Notes: generated by a model from the sequence alone, not told the origin. Shown: positions 38,018 through 47,059, numbered from the stretch's first letter. The stretch is DNA of 64,000 bases from Olsenella porci (GCF_009695875.1 NZ_VUNC01000007.1:1-64000); one strand, 5' to 3'. Translations and numbers: made by a program.

Positions 38018-39781
38018 ATGAAGGTTCTGTACAACGACGGCCACGTGGACGAGTGCCCCGAGGACGAGGAGCTGCACGTCCTGCGCCACTCCGCGGCGCA
38101 CATCATGGCCCAGGCAATCAAGAGACTGTACCCCGAGGCGGACTTTGCCTATGGCCCCGCCACGGACAACGGCTTCTACTATGACATCGACCTCGGCGAC
38201 AGGAAGATCTCGGAGGACGACTTCCCTGCCATCGAGGACGAGATGCGCAAGATCTGCAAGGAGAACCTCAAGTTCCAGGTCTTCGAGAAGCCCCGCGCCG
38301 AGGCAATCGCCCTCATGCAGGAGCGTGGCGAGAAGTACAAGGTCGAGCACATTGGCGACCTTCCCGACGATGCGCGCATCACGTTCTACCAGCAGGGCGA
38401 GTACGTCGACATGTGCGTTGGCCCCCACATCTGCTACACCAAGGCGCTCAAGGCCTTCAAGCTCACGGGCGTCTCGGGCGCCTACTGGAAGGGCGACAGC
38501 AACAACAAGATGCTCACGCGCATCAATGGCGTCGCCTTCCGCAACAAGCAGGAGATGGACGAGCACTTTGCCCTCCTCGCCGAGGCCGAGAAGCGCGACC
38601 ACCGCAAGATCGGCCAGGAGATGGAGATCTTCATGATGAACGAGGCCGGCCCCGGCTTCCCGTTCTGGCTCCCCAACGGCATGCGCATCCGCAACTCGCT
38701 CATGCAGTACTGGCAGGAGATGCAGGACAAGTTTGGGTACGACCAGGTGCAGACCCCGATCATCCTCTCGCGCAAGCTGTGGGAGACCTCCGGCCACTGG
38801 GACCACTACAAAGAGAACATGTACACCACCAAGATCGACGACGAGGACTACGCGATCAAGCCGATGAACTGCCCTGGTGCCTGCCTCATCTACAAGAGCA
38901 AGCCGCGCAGCTACCGTGACCTCCCGCTCAAGCTCGCCGAGGCCGGCGTCGACCACCGTCACGAGCTCAAGGGCGCCCTCCACGGCCTGTTCCGCGTCCG
39001 TGAGTTCCAGCAGGACGACGCGCACCTGTTCATCCGTCCCGACCAGATCACCGAGCAGGTCACCGACGTCGCGCATCTCATCACTGCCTACTATGCGCAG
39101 TTTGGCTTCCCGTATCGCGTGGAGCTCTCCACGCGCCCAGACAACTCCATGGGCTCCGACGAGGACTGGGAGCGCGCCGAGGACGGCCTCAAGAAGGCGC
39201 TCGAGGCCATGCACGTCGACTACAAGCTCAACCCCGGCGACGGCGCGTTCTATGGTCCAAAGATCGACTTCCATCTGCAGGATTGCCTGGGCCGCGAGTG
39301 GCAGTGCGGCACCATCCAGCTCGACTTCCAGCTGCCCCACAATTTCCAGCTGGAGTACACGGACCGCGACGGCTCCAAGAAGCAGCCCATCATGATCCAC
39401 CGCGCGGGCTTCGGCAGCTTCGAGCGCTTCATCGGCATGCTCATCGAGCAGTACGCCGGCAAGTTCCCCACCTGGCTCTCCCCGTGCCAGGTCAAGGTCC
39501 TTCCCGTCTCCGAGAAGACGCGCGACTACGCCAATCAGGTTGCCCAGCGCCTGCGTGACGCCGGCGTGCGCGTCAAGGTGGACGAGCGCGACGAGAAGAT
39601 TGGCTACAAGATCCGCGAGGCCCGCTCCATCGACCGCGTTCCCTACATGCTCATCCTGGGCGAGAAGGAGGCCGAAGCGGGCAACATCTCGGTTCGCGAC
39701 CGCTCCAACGAGACGGTCCAGCGCGACCTCGAGGACTTCGTTGCCGACATCACCGAAGAGATTCGCGAGCGCCGGGGGTAG
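38018..39781 (+). CDS. thrS: Threonyl-tRNA synthetase without TGS domain
   Basis: This 587-residue class II synthetase charges tRNA-Thr. The second additional (editing) domain is present (LRHSAAHIMAQAIKRLYP, then YYDIDL and VDMCVGPH). The catalytic core shows MNCPGACLIYKS (about residues 283-294), the HELKGALHGLFRVREFQQDDAH block and IMIHRAGFGSFERF; these contain the zinc Cys and two His. An anticodon-binding domain follows. The usual N-terminal TGS domain of about 60 residues is missing; the protein begins at MKVLYNDGHVDECPEDEE. The ATG at 38018 has AGGAAGAGG upstream, and in-frame sequence before it does not resemble TGS. Confidence 0.93.
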   Translation: MKVLYNDGHVDECPEDEELHVLRHSAAHIMAQAIKRLYPEADFAYGPATDNGFYYDIDLGDRKISEDDFPAIEDEMRKICKENLKFQVFEKPRAEAIALMQERGEKYKVEHIGDLPDDARITFYQQGEYVDMCVGPHICYTKALKAFKLTGVSGAYWKGDSNNKMLTRINGVAFRNKQEMDEHFALLAEAEKRDHRKIGQEMEIFMMNEAGPGFPFWLPNGMRIRNSLMQYWQEMQDKFGYDQVQTPIILSRKLWETSGHWDHYKENMYTTKIDDEDYAIKPMNCPGACLIYKSKPRSYRDLPLKLAEAGVDHRHELKGALHGLFRVREFQQDDAHLFIRPDQITEQVTDVAHLITAYYAQFGFPYRVELSTRPDNSMGSDEDWERAEDGLKKALEAMHVDYKLNPGDGAFYGPKIDFHLQDCLGREWQCGTIQLDFQLPHNFQLEYTDRDGSKKQPIMIHRAGFGSFERFIGMLIEQYAGKFPTWLSPCQVKVLPVSEKTRDYANQVAQRLRDAGVRVKVDERDEKIGYKIREARSIDRVPYMLILGEKEAEAGNISVRDRSNETVQRDLEDFVADITEEIRERRG

Positions 39782-39896
39782 GACCCTGTGAGGGGTGCGG
39801 CTCCTGTCGTAGCGTTGCTGCGGGGCGGCCTCCATGGCTGCCTCGCAGCTTTTGTATCGGGACTCAACACGCGAGGCGGCAAGATGGGGGGGCCAC

Positions 39897-40488
39897 ATGG
39901 CGCAGGGTGATGAGCTTGGTTTGGGAGAGGCGGAGCGGCCACAGGCCCGGAGGCAGAGCCTTCCGGCAGCGCTGTATTCGAGGGTGAAGTCCCTCCCGGC
40001 GTCCGCATCTGAGGCGGTCCTCTCCCGCATCTCACCGCCAGACGGTGCATCGGGGATTGGCCACGGGTGCCTCCGCGAGCTTCTCGAGGAGGAGCTCAGG
40101 CCAAAGGAGCGGGTCACTCGCGAGGAGTCGCTTTCGTATGGCAAGGCGCTCCGCAAGCAGGTACCGCGTAGCAGCCATGCCGTCTGGAAGGTTGGGGAGG
40201 ACCGTCAGCGTGCCATGGACCTTCTCCGCAAGCAGGAGGGAGACCGCGTGCAAGACCTCCTGCCAATTCGCCACCAGCGCATAGCGGAGTCCCCCTTCTC
40301 CTTCTACCGTGGTGCCGCAGTCATCATGGCAGACGACCTGTCGCATACCCCAACCACGAACATCAGGGTTCAGGCCTGCGGAGACGCGCACCTCGCGAAC
40401 TTTGGCATCTTCGCTCGCCCGAGCCTATGCCGACCAGAACGAGATCGACTACCGGCTCTTCCTCAAAACCTTTGAGGACGCGCACTAG
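39897..40488 (+). pseudogene. DUF2252 family protein with large internal deletion
   Basis: The first about 180 codons match the N-terminal part of DUF2252 proteins: ELRPKERVTREESLSYGK-like lead, HAVWK, LLPIRHQRIAESPFSFYRGAA and CGDAHLANFGIFA. After that point the frame shifts. The shifted frame reads ARAYADQNEIDYRLFLKTFEDAH and stops at 40488, which matches the extreme C-terminal end of the family. Full members have about 430-480 residues, so about 250 residues of the middle are lost. DUF2252 has a kinase-like fold of unknown function. The start at 39897 follows a G-rich stretch. It is not functional as a complete DUF2252 protein. Confidence 0.78.
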
Positions 40489-40523
40489 GACATGGGTGGC
40501 ATCGTCTGGGGAGGGGGCGTCAC

Positions 40524-41321
40524 ATGACGGTTGCACAAAGCGAGGTGGAGCGTGGCTTCTCAAAGCGCATCGGGGCGCAGAGGACGCGCATCGTTCGTTG
40601 CGGGGAAACGCGAGAGCTCCTCGATGGGCTCGGGCTCCCCGGGGTCGTGCCCGTGGAGAGCCTGGGCGGCATCCCGGTGACGGTGCCGGACATGAGGGCG
40701 CTCGCCTCCGGGTACCGGGCGCGCGGCGAGGTGCTCGTGGTGGACAACACCACGGCGAGCTCGTTCGGGTCTTCCCCGGGGAGGAGGGGCGGGCACGTCG
40801 TGCTCGAGCGTCTCGACCACGTTTTTGACGACCGGGGGTGCGGGCTTGTCGCCGTGAGCGTGTCGCGGGACGCCCGTTCCATCCCCGGCCTCCTCGACCG
40901 GCTCGACCTCTTGCCTGGTGCCTCGGGGGAAGAGCAGCGTGCCGTGGCGGAGGCGCTCCCAGGCTATAACGAGCGTCGCAAGCGGGCGAACGACCTCGCG
41001 CAGGTGGTCGCAACGTTTCTCTCCTGCCACCCTGGCGTGCGAAGGCTCCGTTATCCGGGGCTGCCGACCGACCCCAGCCATGAGGTCGCCGCAAGCCTGC
41101 TCTTCGATGGCTTTGGCCCCCTCGTGGACCTCGTCCCCTCCGTCGGGGTCGAGGCAATGCGCCAGGAATGTGAGAGGGACGGTCGCAATGCGTTCCTCGC
41201 CCTCCCGTCGGGTGAGGCTGGGGAGGCCTGGCTGCGCCTCGACCTTTGGGAGTGGGGCGGGGGAGACGTTCGCGACGCGCTTCTCGCCCTTGAGTCCTCC
41301 TTGCCAGTTCATGATGGATAA
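40524..41321 (+). CDS. Cys/Met-metabolism PLP-enzyme relative lacking the catalytic lysine
   Basis: This 265-residue protein aligns by eye with the middle and end of cystathionine gamma-synthase-type enzymes: GEVLVVDNTTASSFG (residues about 68-82, equivalent to the PLP-contacting VDNTFAS) and SCHPGVRRLRYPGLPTDPSHEVA (about 167-189). The position of the Schiff-base Lys (SATKY in active enzymes) reads LERLDHV here, so no lysine is available. The N-terminal about 100 residues with phosphate-binding residues are also absent. There are no stops or frameshifts, and GGGGAGGGGG lies upstream of the ATG. It may be a pseudoenzyme or an early remnant. It follows the broken DUF2252 gene. Confidence 0.65.
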   Translation: MTVAQSEVERGFSKRIGAQRTRIVRCGETRELLDGLGLPGVVPVESLGGIPVTVPDMRALASGYRARGEVLVVDNTTASSFGSSPGRRGGHVVLERLDHVFDDRGCGLVAVSVSRDARSIPGLLDRLDLLPGASGEEQRAVAEALPGYNERRKRANDLAQVVATFLSCHPGVRRLRYPGLPTDPSHEVAASLLFDGFGPLVDLVPSVGVEAMRQECERDGRNAFLALPSGEAGEAWLRLDLWEWGGGDVRDALLALESSLPVHDG

Positions 41322-41473
41322 ACATTCCAGCACTATGCAGAACGTATGTCCTCTCAAACTTTTTCAGCTGGGCGAATGAGGGTCAAACAACCTGACCACT
41401 GATATGTGATCAACTTCAAAACCGCAGGTGAACTGCGTTGCGTCTCGTTCATAAAATCGCCATTCAGCCAGCG

Positions 41474-41487
41474 TGGGAACATTCCCA
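41474..41487. promoter_or_regulatory. Perfect palindrome upstream of adhE
   Basis: TGGGAACATTCCCA is a perfect 6+6 inverted repeat with a 2-base centre, 71 bp before the adhE start and next to TATGATAT (41492-41499), which could be a -10 element. It does not match the Rex consensus. An operator for adhE is plausible from position. Confidence 0.5.
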
Positions 41488-41557
41488 TGCGATATGATAT
41501 GTGCATGCATTGCGGGAAATCGCAAGCTCATGTCCCAACCGGTCGACTGGAGGCCAC

Positions 41558-44185
41558 ATGGACGCACCCGAGCAGGTTTCAGTTATTGACAGCGTCGAGG
41601 CGCTGCAGGCTCGCATCAAGGAGATGCGTGCCGCGCAGGCCGAGTTCGCAACCTTCACGCAGGAGCAGGTGGACAAGATCTTCTTCGCTGCCGCGATGGC
41701 TGCCGACAAGGCGCGCATTCCCCTCGCCAAGATGGCGGTCGAGGACACGGGGATGGGCCTCGTCGAGGACAAGGTCATCAAGAACCACTTTGCGGCGGAG
41801 TATATCTACAACGCCTACCGCAACACCAAGACCTGCGGTGTGATCGAGGAGGACAAGGCCTACGGGTTCAAGAAGATCGCGGAGCCCATCGGCATCGTCG
41901 CCGCGGTCATCCCCACGACCAACCCCACCTCCACCTCGATCTTCAAGAGCCTGATCTGCCTCAAGACGCGCAACGCCATCCTCATCAGCCCGCACCCCCG
42001 TGCCAAGAAGTGCACCATCGAGGCCGCGCGCATCGTCCGCGATGCCGCCGAGGCAGCGGGCCTGCCCAAGCACATCATCAGCTGGATCGAGGAGCCGTCG
42101 CTCGAGCTCACCAACGAGCTCATGCACTCCTGCGACGTGATCCTGGCCACCGGTGGCCCCGGCATGGTTAACGCCGCCTACAGCTCCGGCAAGCCCGCCG
42201 TCGGCGTCGGCCCCGGCAACAACCCCGCGATCATCGACGACTCGGCTGACATCCAGCTCTCCGTCAACTCGATCATCCACTCCAAGACCTTCGACTATGG
42301 CATGATCTGCGCCACCGAGCAGAACGTGATCGTGCTCGACAAGGTCTACGACGAGGTCAAGGCCGAGTTCGAGCGTCGCGGATGCTACTTCCTCCAGGGC
42401 GACCAGATTCCCACGGTCGGCAACCTGGTCATTACCAAGTCCGGTGGCGTCAACCCCAAGGTCGTTGGCCAGCCTGCCGCCAAGATCGCCGAGATGGCGG
42501 GCATCGAGGTCCCCAGGGCCACCAAGGTCCTCATCGCCGAGGTGACCTCCGTCGAGCCCAGCGAGCCCTGGGCGCACGAGAAGCTCACCACCGTCCTCGG
42601 CATGTATCGCGCCAAAGACTTCGACGACGCCATCGCCAAGGCCTCGCGCCTGGTCAACGATGGCGGCCGCGGCCACACCAGCTCCCTCTTCGTCAACGTC
42701 AACGAGAAGGAGAAGCTCGAGAAGCACGAGAATGCGATGAAGACCTGCCGCATCCTCATCAACACCCCTGCCGCCCAGGGTGGCATCGGCGACATCTACA
42801 ACTTCATGCTCACCCCATCGCTCACGCTTGGCTGCGGCTTCTACGGCGGCAACTCCGTCTGCGGCAACGTCGGCGTCCAGAACCTGCTCAACATCAAGTC
42901 CGTGGCGGAGAGGCGTGAGAACATGCTGTGGCTTCGTACCCCAGAGAAGGTCTACTTCAAGAAGGGCTGCCTGCCCGTCGCCCTCAACGAGCTCAAGGAC
43001 GTCTACCACAAGCAGCGCTGCTTCATCGTCACGGACCAGTTCCTGTACATGCACGGCTTCACCAAGCCCATCGAGGACAAGCTCGACCAGCTGGGAATCG
43101 TGCACTCCAGCTTCTGGAACGTCGAGCCTGACCCGTCGCTCCAGTCCGCGCTCGAGGGCCTGCAGCAGATGAATGCCTTCCAGCCCGACTGCATCATCGC
43201 CATGGGCGGCGGCTCCGCCATGGACTGCGGCAAGATCATGTGGTCCATGTACGAGAACCCCGACGAGAAGTTCGACGACATGTCCGCCGACTTCATGGAC
43301 ATCCGCAAGCGCGTCTACACCTTCCCCAAGATGGGCAAGAAGGCCTTCTTCGTCGCCATCCCGACCTCCTCGGGCACCGGCTCCGAGGTCACCCCGTTCG
43401 CCATCATCACCGACAAGACCACCGGCGTTAAATGGCCCATCACTGACTACGAGCTCATGCCCAACATGGCCATCGTCGACACGGACAACATGATGAGCCA
43501 GCCCAGGGGCCTCACCGCCGCCTCCGGCGTCGACGTCCTCACTCACTGCCTTGAGGCCTACGTCTCGATGATGGCGTCCGACTACACGGACTCCTTCGCG
43601 CTCCAGGGCATGAAGCTCGTGTTCGAGTACCTGCCCCGCGCCTTCGACAACCCCAACGACGTCGAGGCCCGCGACCACATGGCCAACGCCTCCTGCCTCG
43701 GTGGTCTCGCCTTCGCCAACGCGTTCCTCGGCCTCAACCACTCAATGGCCCACAAGCTGGGTGCCTTCCACCACATCCCGCACGGCCTGGCCAACGCTGT
43801 CATCCTCACCCGCGTCATGCGCTACAACGCGGCCGAGCGTCCCACCCGCATGGGGACCTTCCCCCAGTACGACCATCCCAAGACGCTGCACCGCTACGCC
43901 GATGCCGCGCGCTTCTGCGGGGTCACGGGCAAGGACGACAAGGAGGTCTTCGAGAAGTTCCTGCTCAAGATTCGCGAGCTGTTCGACCACGTGGGCGTCA
44001 AGCACACCATTGCCGAGTACAACGTGGACGAGAAGTACTTCCTCGACACGCTCGACGCGATGACCGAGCAGGCCTTCAACGACCAGTGCACTGGCACCAA
44101 CCCGCGCTACCCGCTCATGAGCGAGATGAAGGAGCTGTACCTCGACGCCTACTACGGCCGTCCCGCAAGCTCCTACGAGGACTAG
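41558..44185 (+). CDS. adhE: Bifunctional acetaldehyde-CoA/alcohol dehydrogenase
   Basis: This 875-residue enzyme reduces acetyl-CoA to acetaldehyde and then ethanol with NADH, regenerating NAD during fermentation. The N-terminal aldehyde dehydrogenase domain (about 1-440) shows PTTNPTSTSIFKSL and the catalytic Cys near residue 251 in GMICATEQN. The C-terminal iron-dependent alcohol dehydrogenase domain shows GGGSAMDCGKIMW, DVLTHCLEAYVS and HSMAHKLGAFHHIPHG with the iron His residues. Length matches AdhE spirosome-forming enzymes. The ATG at 41558 has GGAGG upstream. Codon use is strongly biased, suggesting high expression. It is preceded by a palindrome that may bind a regulator. Confidence 0.96.
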   Translation: MDAPEQVSVIDSVEALQARIKEMRAAQAEFATFTQEQVDKIFFAAAMAADKARIPLAKMAVEDTGMGLVEDKVIKNHFAAEYIYNAYRNTKTCGVIEEDKAYGFKKIAEPIGIVAAVIPTTNPTSTSIFKSLICLKTRNAILISPHPRAKKCTIEAARIVRDAAEAAGLPKHIISWIEEPSLELTNELMHSCDVILATGGPGMVNAAYSSGKPAVGVGPGNNPAIIDDSADIQLSVNSIIHSKTFDYGMICATEQNVIVLDKVYDEVKAEFERRGCYFLQGDQIPTVGNLVITKSGGVNPKVVGQPAAKIAEMAGIEVPRATKVLIAEVTSVEPSEPWAHEKLTTVLGMYRAKDFDDAIAKASRLVNDGGRGHTSSLFVNVNEKEKLEKHENAMKTCRILINTPAAQGGIGDIYNFMLTPSLTLGCGFYGGNSVCGNVGVQNLLNIKSVAERRENMLWLRTPEKVYFKKGCLPVALNELKDVYHKQRCFIVTDQFLYMHGFTKPIEDKLDQLGIVHSSFWNVEPDPSLQSALEGLQQMNAFQPDCIIAMGGGSAMDCGKIMWSMYENPDEKFDDMSADFMDIRKRVYTFPKMGKKAFFVAIPTSSGTGSEVTPFAIITDKTTGVKWPITDYELMPNMAIVDTDNMMSQPRGLTAASGVDVLTHCLEAYVSMMASDYTDSFALQGMKLVFEYLPRAFDNPNDVEARDHMANASCLGGLAFANAFLGLNHSMAHKLGAFHHIPHGLANAVILTRVMRYNAAERPTRMGTFPQYDHPKTLHRYADAARFCGVTGKDDKEVFEKFLLKIRELFDHVGVKHTIAEYNVDEKYFLDTLDAMTEQAFNDQCTGTNPRYPLMSEMKELYLDAYYGRPASSYED

Positions 44186-44228
44186 TTGGTCACAACGTCG
44201 AGGCACCAAGACCAAGGAGGCTCAAACA

Positions 44229-45005
44229 ATGAGGCTTTCGGATAGCAAGGTCGAGCTCATCAGCCGTGGAAACAAGGTCGTCTATCAAGACGGCGAGAGG
44301 GTCGTCAAGGTCTTCAACACCGAGAAGCCCGCTGCCGACGTGTTCAACGAGGCGCTGAATATCGCCCGCGTCAATGGCTCCGGTGTCCGTTCCTGCGAGG
44401 TTCTCGAGGTCTCTCGCGTGGAGGAGGGAGACCACAAGGGCTCCTGGGCAATCGCCAACAGGTACATCCCGGGCACCACGCTCCGCCAGCTCATGGACGA
44501 CGACAAGGCTAACGAAGACAAGTACCTTGCCATGTTCGTCGATCTGCAGACCGAGATCCACGAGGCAGAGGCACCCCTTCTTAACCGTCAGAAGGACAAG
44601 CTCGCGCGCATGATCGGGTCCTGCAAGCAGATCGACCCCACCACGCGCTACGACCTGCAGATGCGTGTCGACGGCATGCACTCCGGCACCAGCATCTGCC
44701 ATGGTGACTTCGTCCCGTCCAATGTCATCGTCTGCGACGAGGACGACCAGCTCTACCTGGTTGACTGGGCGCACGTCACCGCTGGCATCGCCGAGGTCGA
44801 CGCTGCCACGACCTACCTGCTTCTCAAGCGTCGCGACGACGACCTCGCCGAGAGGTACCTGGACCTCTACTCCACCAAGACGGACACCCCCAAGCAGCTC
44901 ATCCACTACTGGCTGCCCGTCGTTGCCGCCGCGGAGCTCGCGCGTGGCCGCAAGGAGAACGAGGAGTTCCTCCTCAGCTGGATCAACGTGGGCGACTACG
45001 AGTAG
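44229..45005 (+). CDS. APH-type phosphotransferase/kinase
   Basis: This 258-residue cytoplasmic protein has an aminoglycoside-phosphotransferase/choline-kinase fold. Catalytic loop ICHGDFVPSNVIV lies near residues 156-168 and the metal-binding Asp is in LYLVDWAH near 174-181. The N-terminal lobe has GERVVKVFN with the ATP-binding Lys. The substrate is unknown; similar genes in anaerobes are metabolic kinases rather than resistance factors. The ATG follows AAGGAGG, 44 bp after adhE, so it may share that transcript. Confidence 0.8.
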   Translation: MRLSDSKVELISRGNKVVYQDGERVVKVFNTEKPAADVFNEALNIARVNGSGVRSCEVLEVSRVEEGDHKGSWAIANRYIPGTTLRQLMDDDKANEDKYLAMFVDLQTEIHEAEAPLLNRQKDKLARMIGSCKQIDPTTRYDLQMRVDGMHSGTSICHGDFVPSNVIVCDEDDQLYLVDWAHVTAGIAEVDAATTYLLLKRRDDDLAERYLDLYSTKTDTPKQLIHYWLPVVAAAELARGRKENEEFLLSWINVGDYE

Positions 45006-45029
45006 GCGTTCCCACACCAGGGGCATACA

Positions 45030-45071
45030 TGGGGGAGGGGGTCGGAGCGTGCTCCGGCTCCCTCCCTTTCC
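45030..45071 (+). terminator. Terminator after the APH-type kinase
   Basis: GGGAGGGGGTCGGAGC and the matching CTCCGGCTCCCTCCC form a long stem with a 3-base loop, followed by TTTCCC. Confidence 0.75.
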
Positions 45072-45127
45072 CATTGGGGAGAGCTTCGTCTGCCGTGCTA
45101 TTTGGCGAGACGTGCCTCGGCACAATA

Positions 45128-45165
45128 AGGCGCCACCCCCGGTCAACGGGGGTGGCGCCTGTCGC
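45128..45165 (-). terminator. Terminator of the thyA-folA transcript
   Basis: GGCGCCACCCCCG and CGGGGGTGGCGCC form a perfect 13-bp stem. On the minus strand it is followed by TTATT, so it most likely ends the convergent thyA-folA unit. Confidence 0.75.
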
Positions 45166-45199
45166 GGCGATGCCGATGGATGTGGCTTGGGGCCAGGTG

Positions 45200-45694
45200 C
45201 TAGCCCCTCTCACCTGCCCGAGCGTATGTGACGAAGTCGAAGCTGACCCCCGCCGTGGTGGTTCCCGAGCCCTCTGGCTCTCCTGCGACCCAAGCCTGAT
45301 CCCGGTCAAGATTGGGGAACCAGGCATCTGCGGGAACGACTACGTGGTTGCGGGTCACATAGACGTGCGAGCAGCGGGGGAGGAGCTGACGGTACAGGCT
45401 CTCGCCGCCTATGAGCCACACCTTCTCGTCGCCCGAGGTTGCCACGAGCGCCTGATCGACGTTGTTGAACACCTCCGCCCCGGGAATCACGAGATTCGGG
45501 TTCCTGGAGAGCACGACGTTCCTCCTGCCCTTGAGGGGACCTCCGGGGAAGCTGAGGAAAGTCGAGTGCCCCATCAGCACGGTGCCTCCCATCGTCAGGC
45601 GCACAAAGCGACGCATGTCCTCCCTGTTTCGTACGAGGAGGTTGCCATTGCGGCCAATGCCCCAGTCGTCGGTGACGGAGACGATTGCATCCAT
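45200..45694 (-). CDS. folA: Dihydrofolate reductase
   Basis: This 164-residue enzyme reduces dihydrofolate to THF with NADPH. Family landmarks are DDWGIGRNGNLL near residues 9-20 (substrate loop), MGHSTFLSFPGGPLKGRRNVVLSR (NADPH phosphate region, about 42-65, quoted here by its ends MGHSTF and NVVLSR) and WLIGGESLYRQLL (about 95-107). ATG 45694 has AAGAG upstream; a longer in-frame start at 45760 lies inside thyA. It is 13 bp after thyA, so dihydrofolate made by ThyA is recycled by a cotranscribed enzyme. Confidence 0.92.
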   Translation of the reverse strand: MDAIVSVTDDWGIGRNGNLLVRNREDMRRFVRLTMGGTVLMGHSTFLSFPGGPLKGRRNVVLSRNPNLVIPGAEVFNNVDQALVATSGDEKVWLIGGESLYRQLLPRCSHVYVTRNHVVVPADAWFPNLDRDQAWVAGEPEGSGTTTAGVSFDFVTYARAGERG

Positions 45695-45707
45695 CTCTTG
45701 TGCCCTT

Positions 45708-46556
45708 CTAGACGGCGATGGGGATGTCCTTGACCTGCGGTCCGTGCTGGTAGTCCTCAACCACCAGGTCGTCGGTCGTGAAGTCGTAAAAGTCGCGCAC
45801 GTTGGGATTGAGCCGGACCTTGGGTGCCGGGAAGGTGGGCCGGGAGATGAGCTCCCTCACCACGTCCACGTGGCGGTCGTAGATGTGGGCGTCCGAGATC
45901 ATGTGCACGAGCTCGCCCGGAACCATGTCGCTCACCTGGGCGACCATCATGAGCAGGATGGCGTACTGGCACACGTTCCAGTTGTTGGCGGCAAGGACGT
46001 CCTGGCTGCGCTGGACGAGGAGCATGTTGAGCGTTGGGCGATCGTCACCCGTGGCCTGGGTCACGTTGTAGACCACGTTGTAGGCGCAGGGATACAGGTT
46101 CATCTCCGACAGGTCGTCGAAGTTGTACGTGTTGGTCATTATTCTGCGAGAGAAGGGATTGTTCCTGAGGTCGTAGAGCACGCGGTCCATCTGGTCGAAC
46201 TCACCTTCGGGATAGCTGCTCTTTCGACCGATCTGGTAGCCGTATGCCTTGCCGATGGAACCGTCCTCGTCCGCCCACTCGTCCCAGATGTGGGAGTGGA
46301 GGTCGTGGATGTTGCTGGACTTGCGCTGGTAGATCCAGAGGACCTCGTCCATGCAGCTCTTGAGCGCCGTTCGCCTCAGTGTGATGGCGGGGAACTCCTC
46401 CCGCAAGTCATAACGGTTGCAGACGCCAAAGCGCTTGATGGTATAGGCGGGGGTCCCGTCCTCCCAGTGCGGCCTCACGCGCTGGCCGGCGTTGGAGGTC
46501 CCATTCTCGATGATGTCCCTGCACATTGCGACGAAGATGTCGTCCGCCCTGCTCAT
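45708..46556 (-). CDS. thyA: Thymidylate synthase
   Basis: This 282-residue enzyme methylates dUMP to dTMP using methylene-THF and releases dihydrofolate. The nucleophilic Cys is in NLYPCAYNVVYNV, where E. coli has PCH; the His-to-Ala change is of a kind I associate with a clostridial-type subgroup. The dUMP-binding region QRSQDVLAANNWNVCQYA and the DAHIYDRHVD segment are also typical. ATG 46556 has GGAGGGAG upstream; in-frame sequence extending to 46838 covers the next gene and is not part of it. It forms a two-gene unit with folA. Confidence 0.92.
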   Translation of the reverse strand: MSRADDIFVAMCRDIIENGTSNAGQRVRPHWEDGTPAYTIKRFGVCNRYDLREEFPAITLRRTALKSCMDEVLWIYQRKSSNIHDLHSHIWDEWADEDGSIGKAYGYQIGRKSSYPEGEFDQMDRVLYDLRNNPFSRRIMTNTYNFDDLSEMNLYPCAYNVVYNVTQATGDDRPTLNMLLVQRSQDVLAANNWNVCQYAILLMMVAQVSDMVPGELVHMISDAHIYDRHVDVVRELISRPTFPAPKVRLNPNVRDFYDFTTDDLVVEDYQHGPQVKDIPIAV

Positions 46557-46599
46557 TTCGCTCCCTCCGGTGTCACCCTGCAACGACGACGGCCCGTCG

Positions 46600-46956
46600 C
46601 TACATGTACCAGTCGATCCCGTCCTGGATGCCGTCGTGCGCGTCGCCGCCACCCTCCACCAGCCGCTCCAGCTGGTCGCCGCCATTGTCGTCAAGGTAGT
46701 AGTAGGGGTCGACCCCACCCTGGATGTCAGGCGAGTTTGAGTACGCGACATAGGCGAGCGAGACGAGGTGTCCGATGCCGTTCGCGATCGACGAGAACAC
46801 GAGCATTGCCACGAGCAGGCCCGCCACGGCGATGACAATGGGTTTGGAACCCGAGTTTGCGTTGTCTGGCGAGGTCGTTGCCGAGGCCGTCTCTATGGGG
46901 CGGGCGGGCGCGTCGAGCGTCGCCAGTGCCCCCTCTGCTGGTGTCTGGTCGTTCAT
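46600..46956 (-). CDS. Small single-pass membrane protein, unknown
   Basis: This 118-residue protein has an Ala/Thr/Pro-rich N-terminus of about 37 residues, one hydrophobic helix (PIVIAVAGLLVAMLVFSSIA, about 39-58) and a Gly/Asp/Tyr-rich tail (VDPYYYLDDNGGDQ). I do not recognise a family. A strong GGAGG site eight bases before the ATG at 46956 supports translation. It lies 43 bp upstream of thyA on the same strand, possibly cotranscribed. Confidence 0.7.
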   Translation of the reverse strand: MNDQTPAEGALATLDAPARPIETASATTSPDNANSGSKPIVIAVAGLLVAMLVFSSIANGIGHLVSLAYVAYSNSPDIQGGVDPYYYLDDNGGDQLERLVEGGGDAHDGIQDGIDWYM

Positions 46957-47059
46957 GGGATACCTCCTCGCATGTGTTCACGCTCCCATGATACCCAAGA
47001 GCAAGTTTCGCGCTCCCCGGGTGATTGGCGTGTGATGGCCGCGTCGAGGGGGAGACGCG

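Noticed and set aside
41579-43741. 720-codon frame on the minus strand opposite adhE
   Set aside because: Same effect as opposite valS: stop codons are depleted by codon bias in adhE; there is no ribosome-binding site or recognisable domain.
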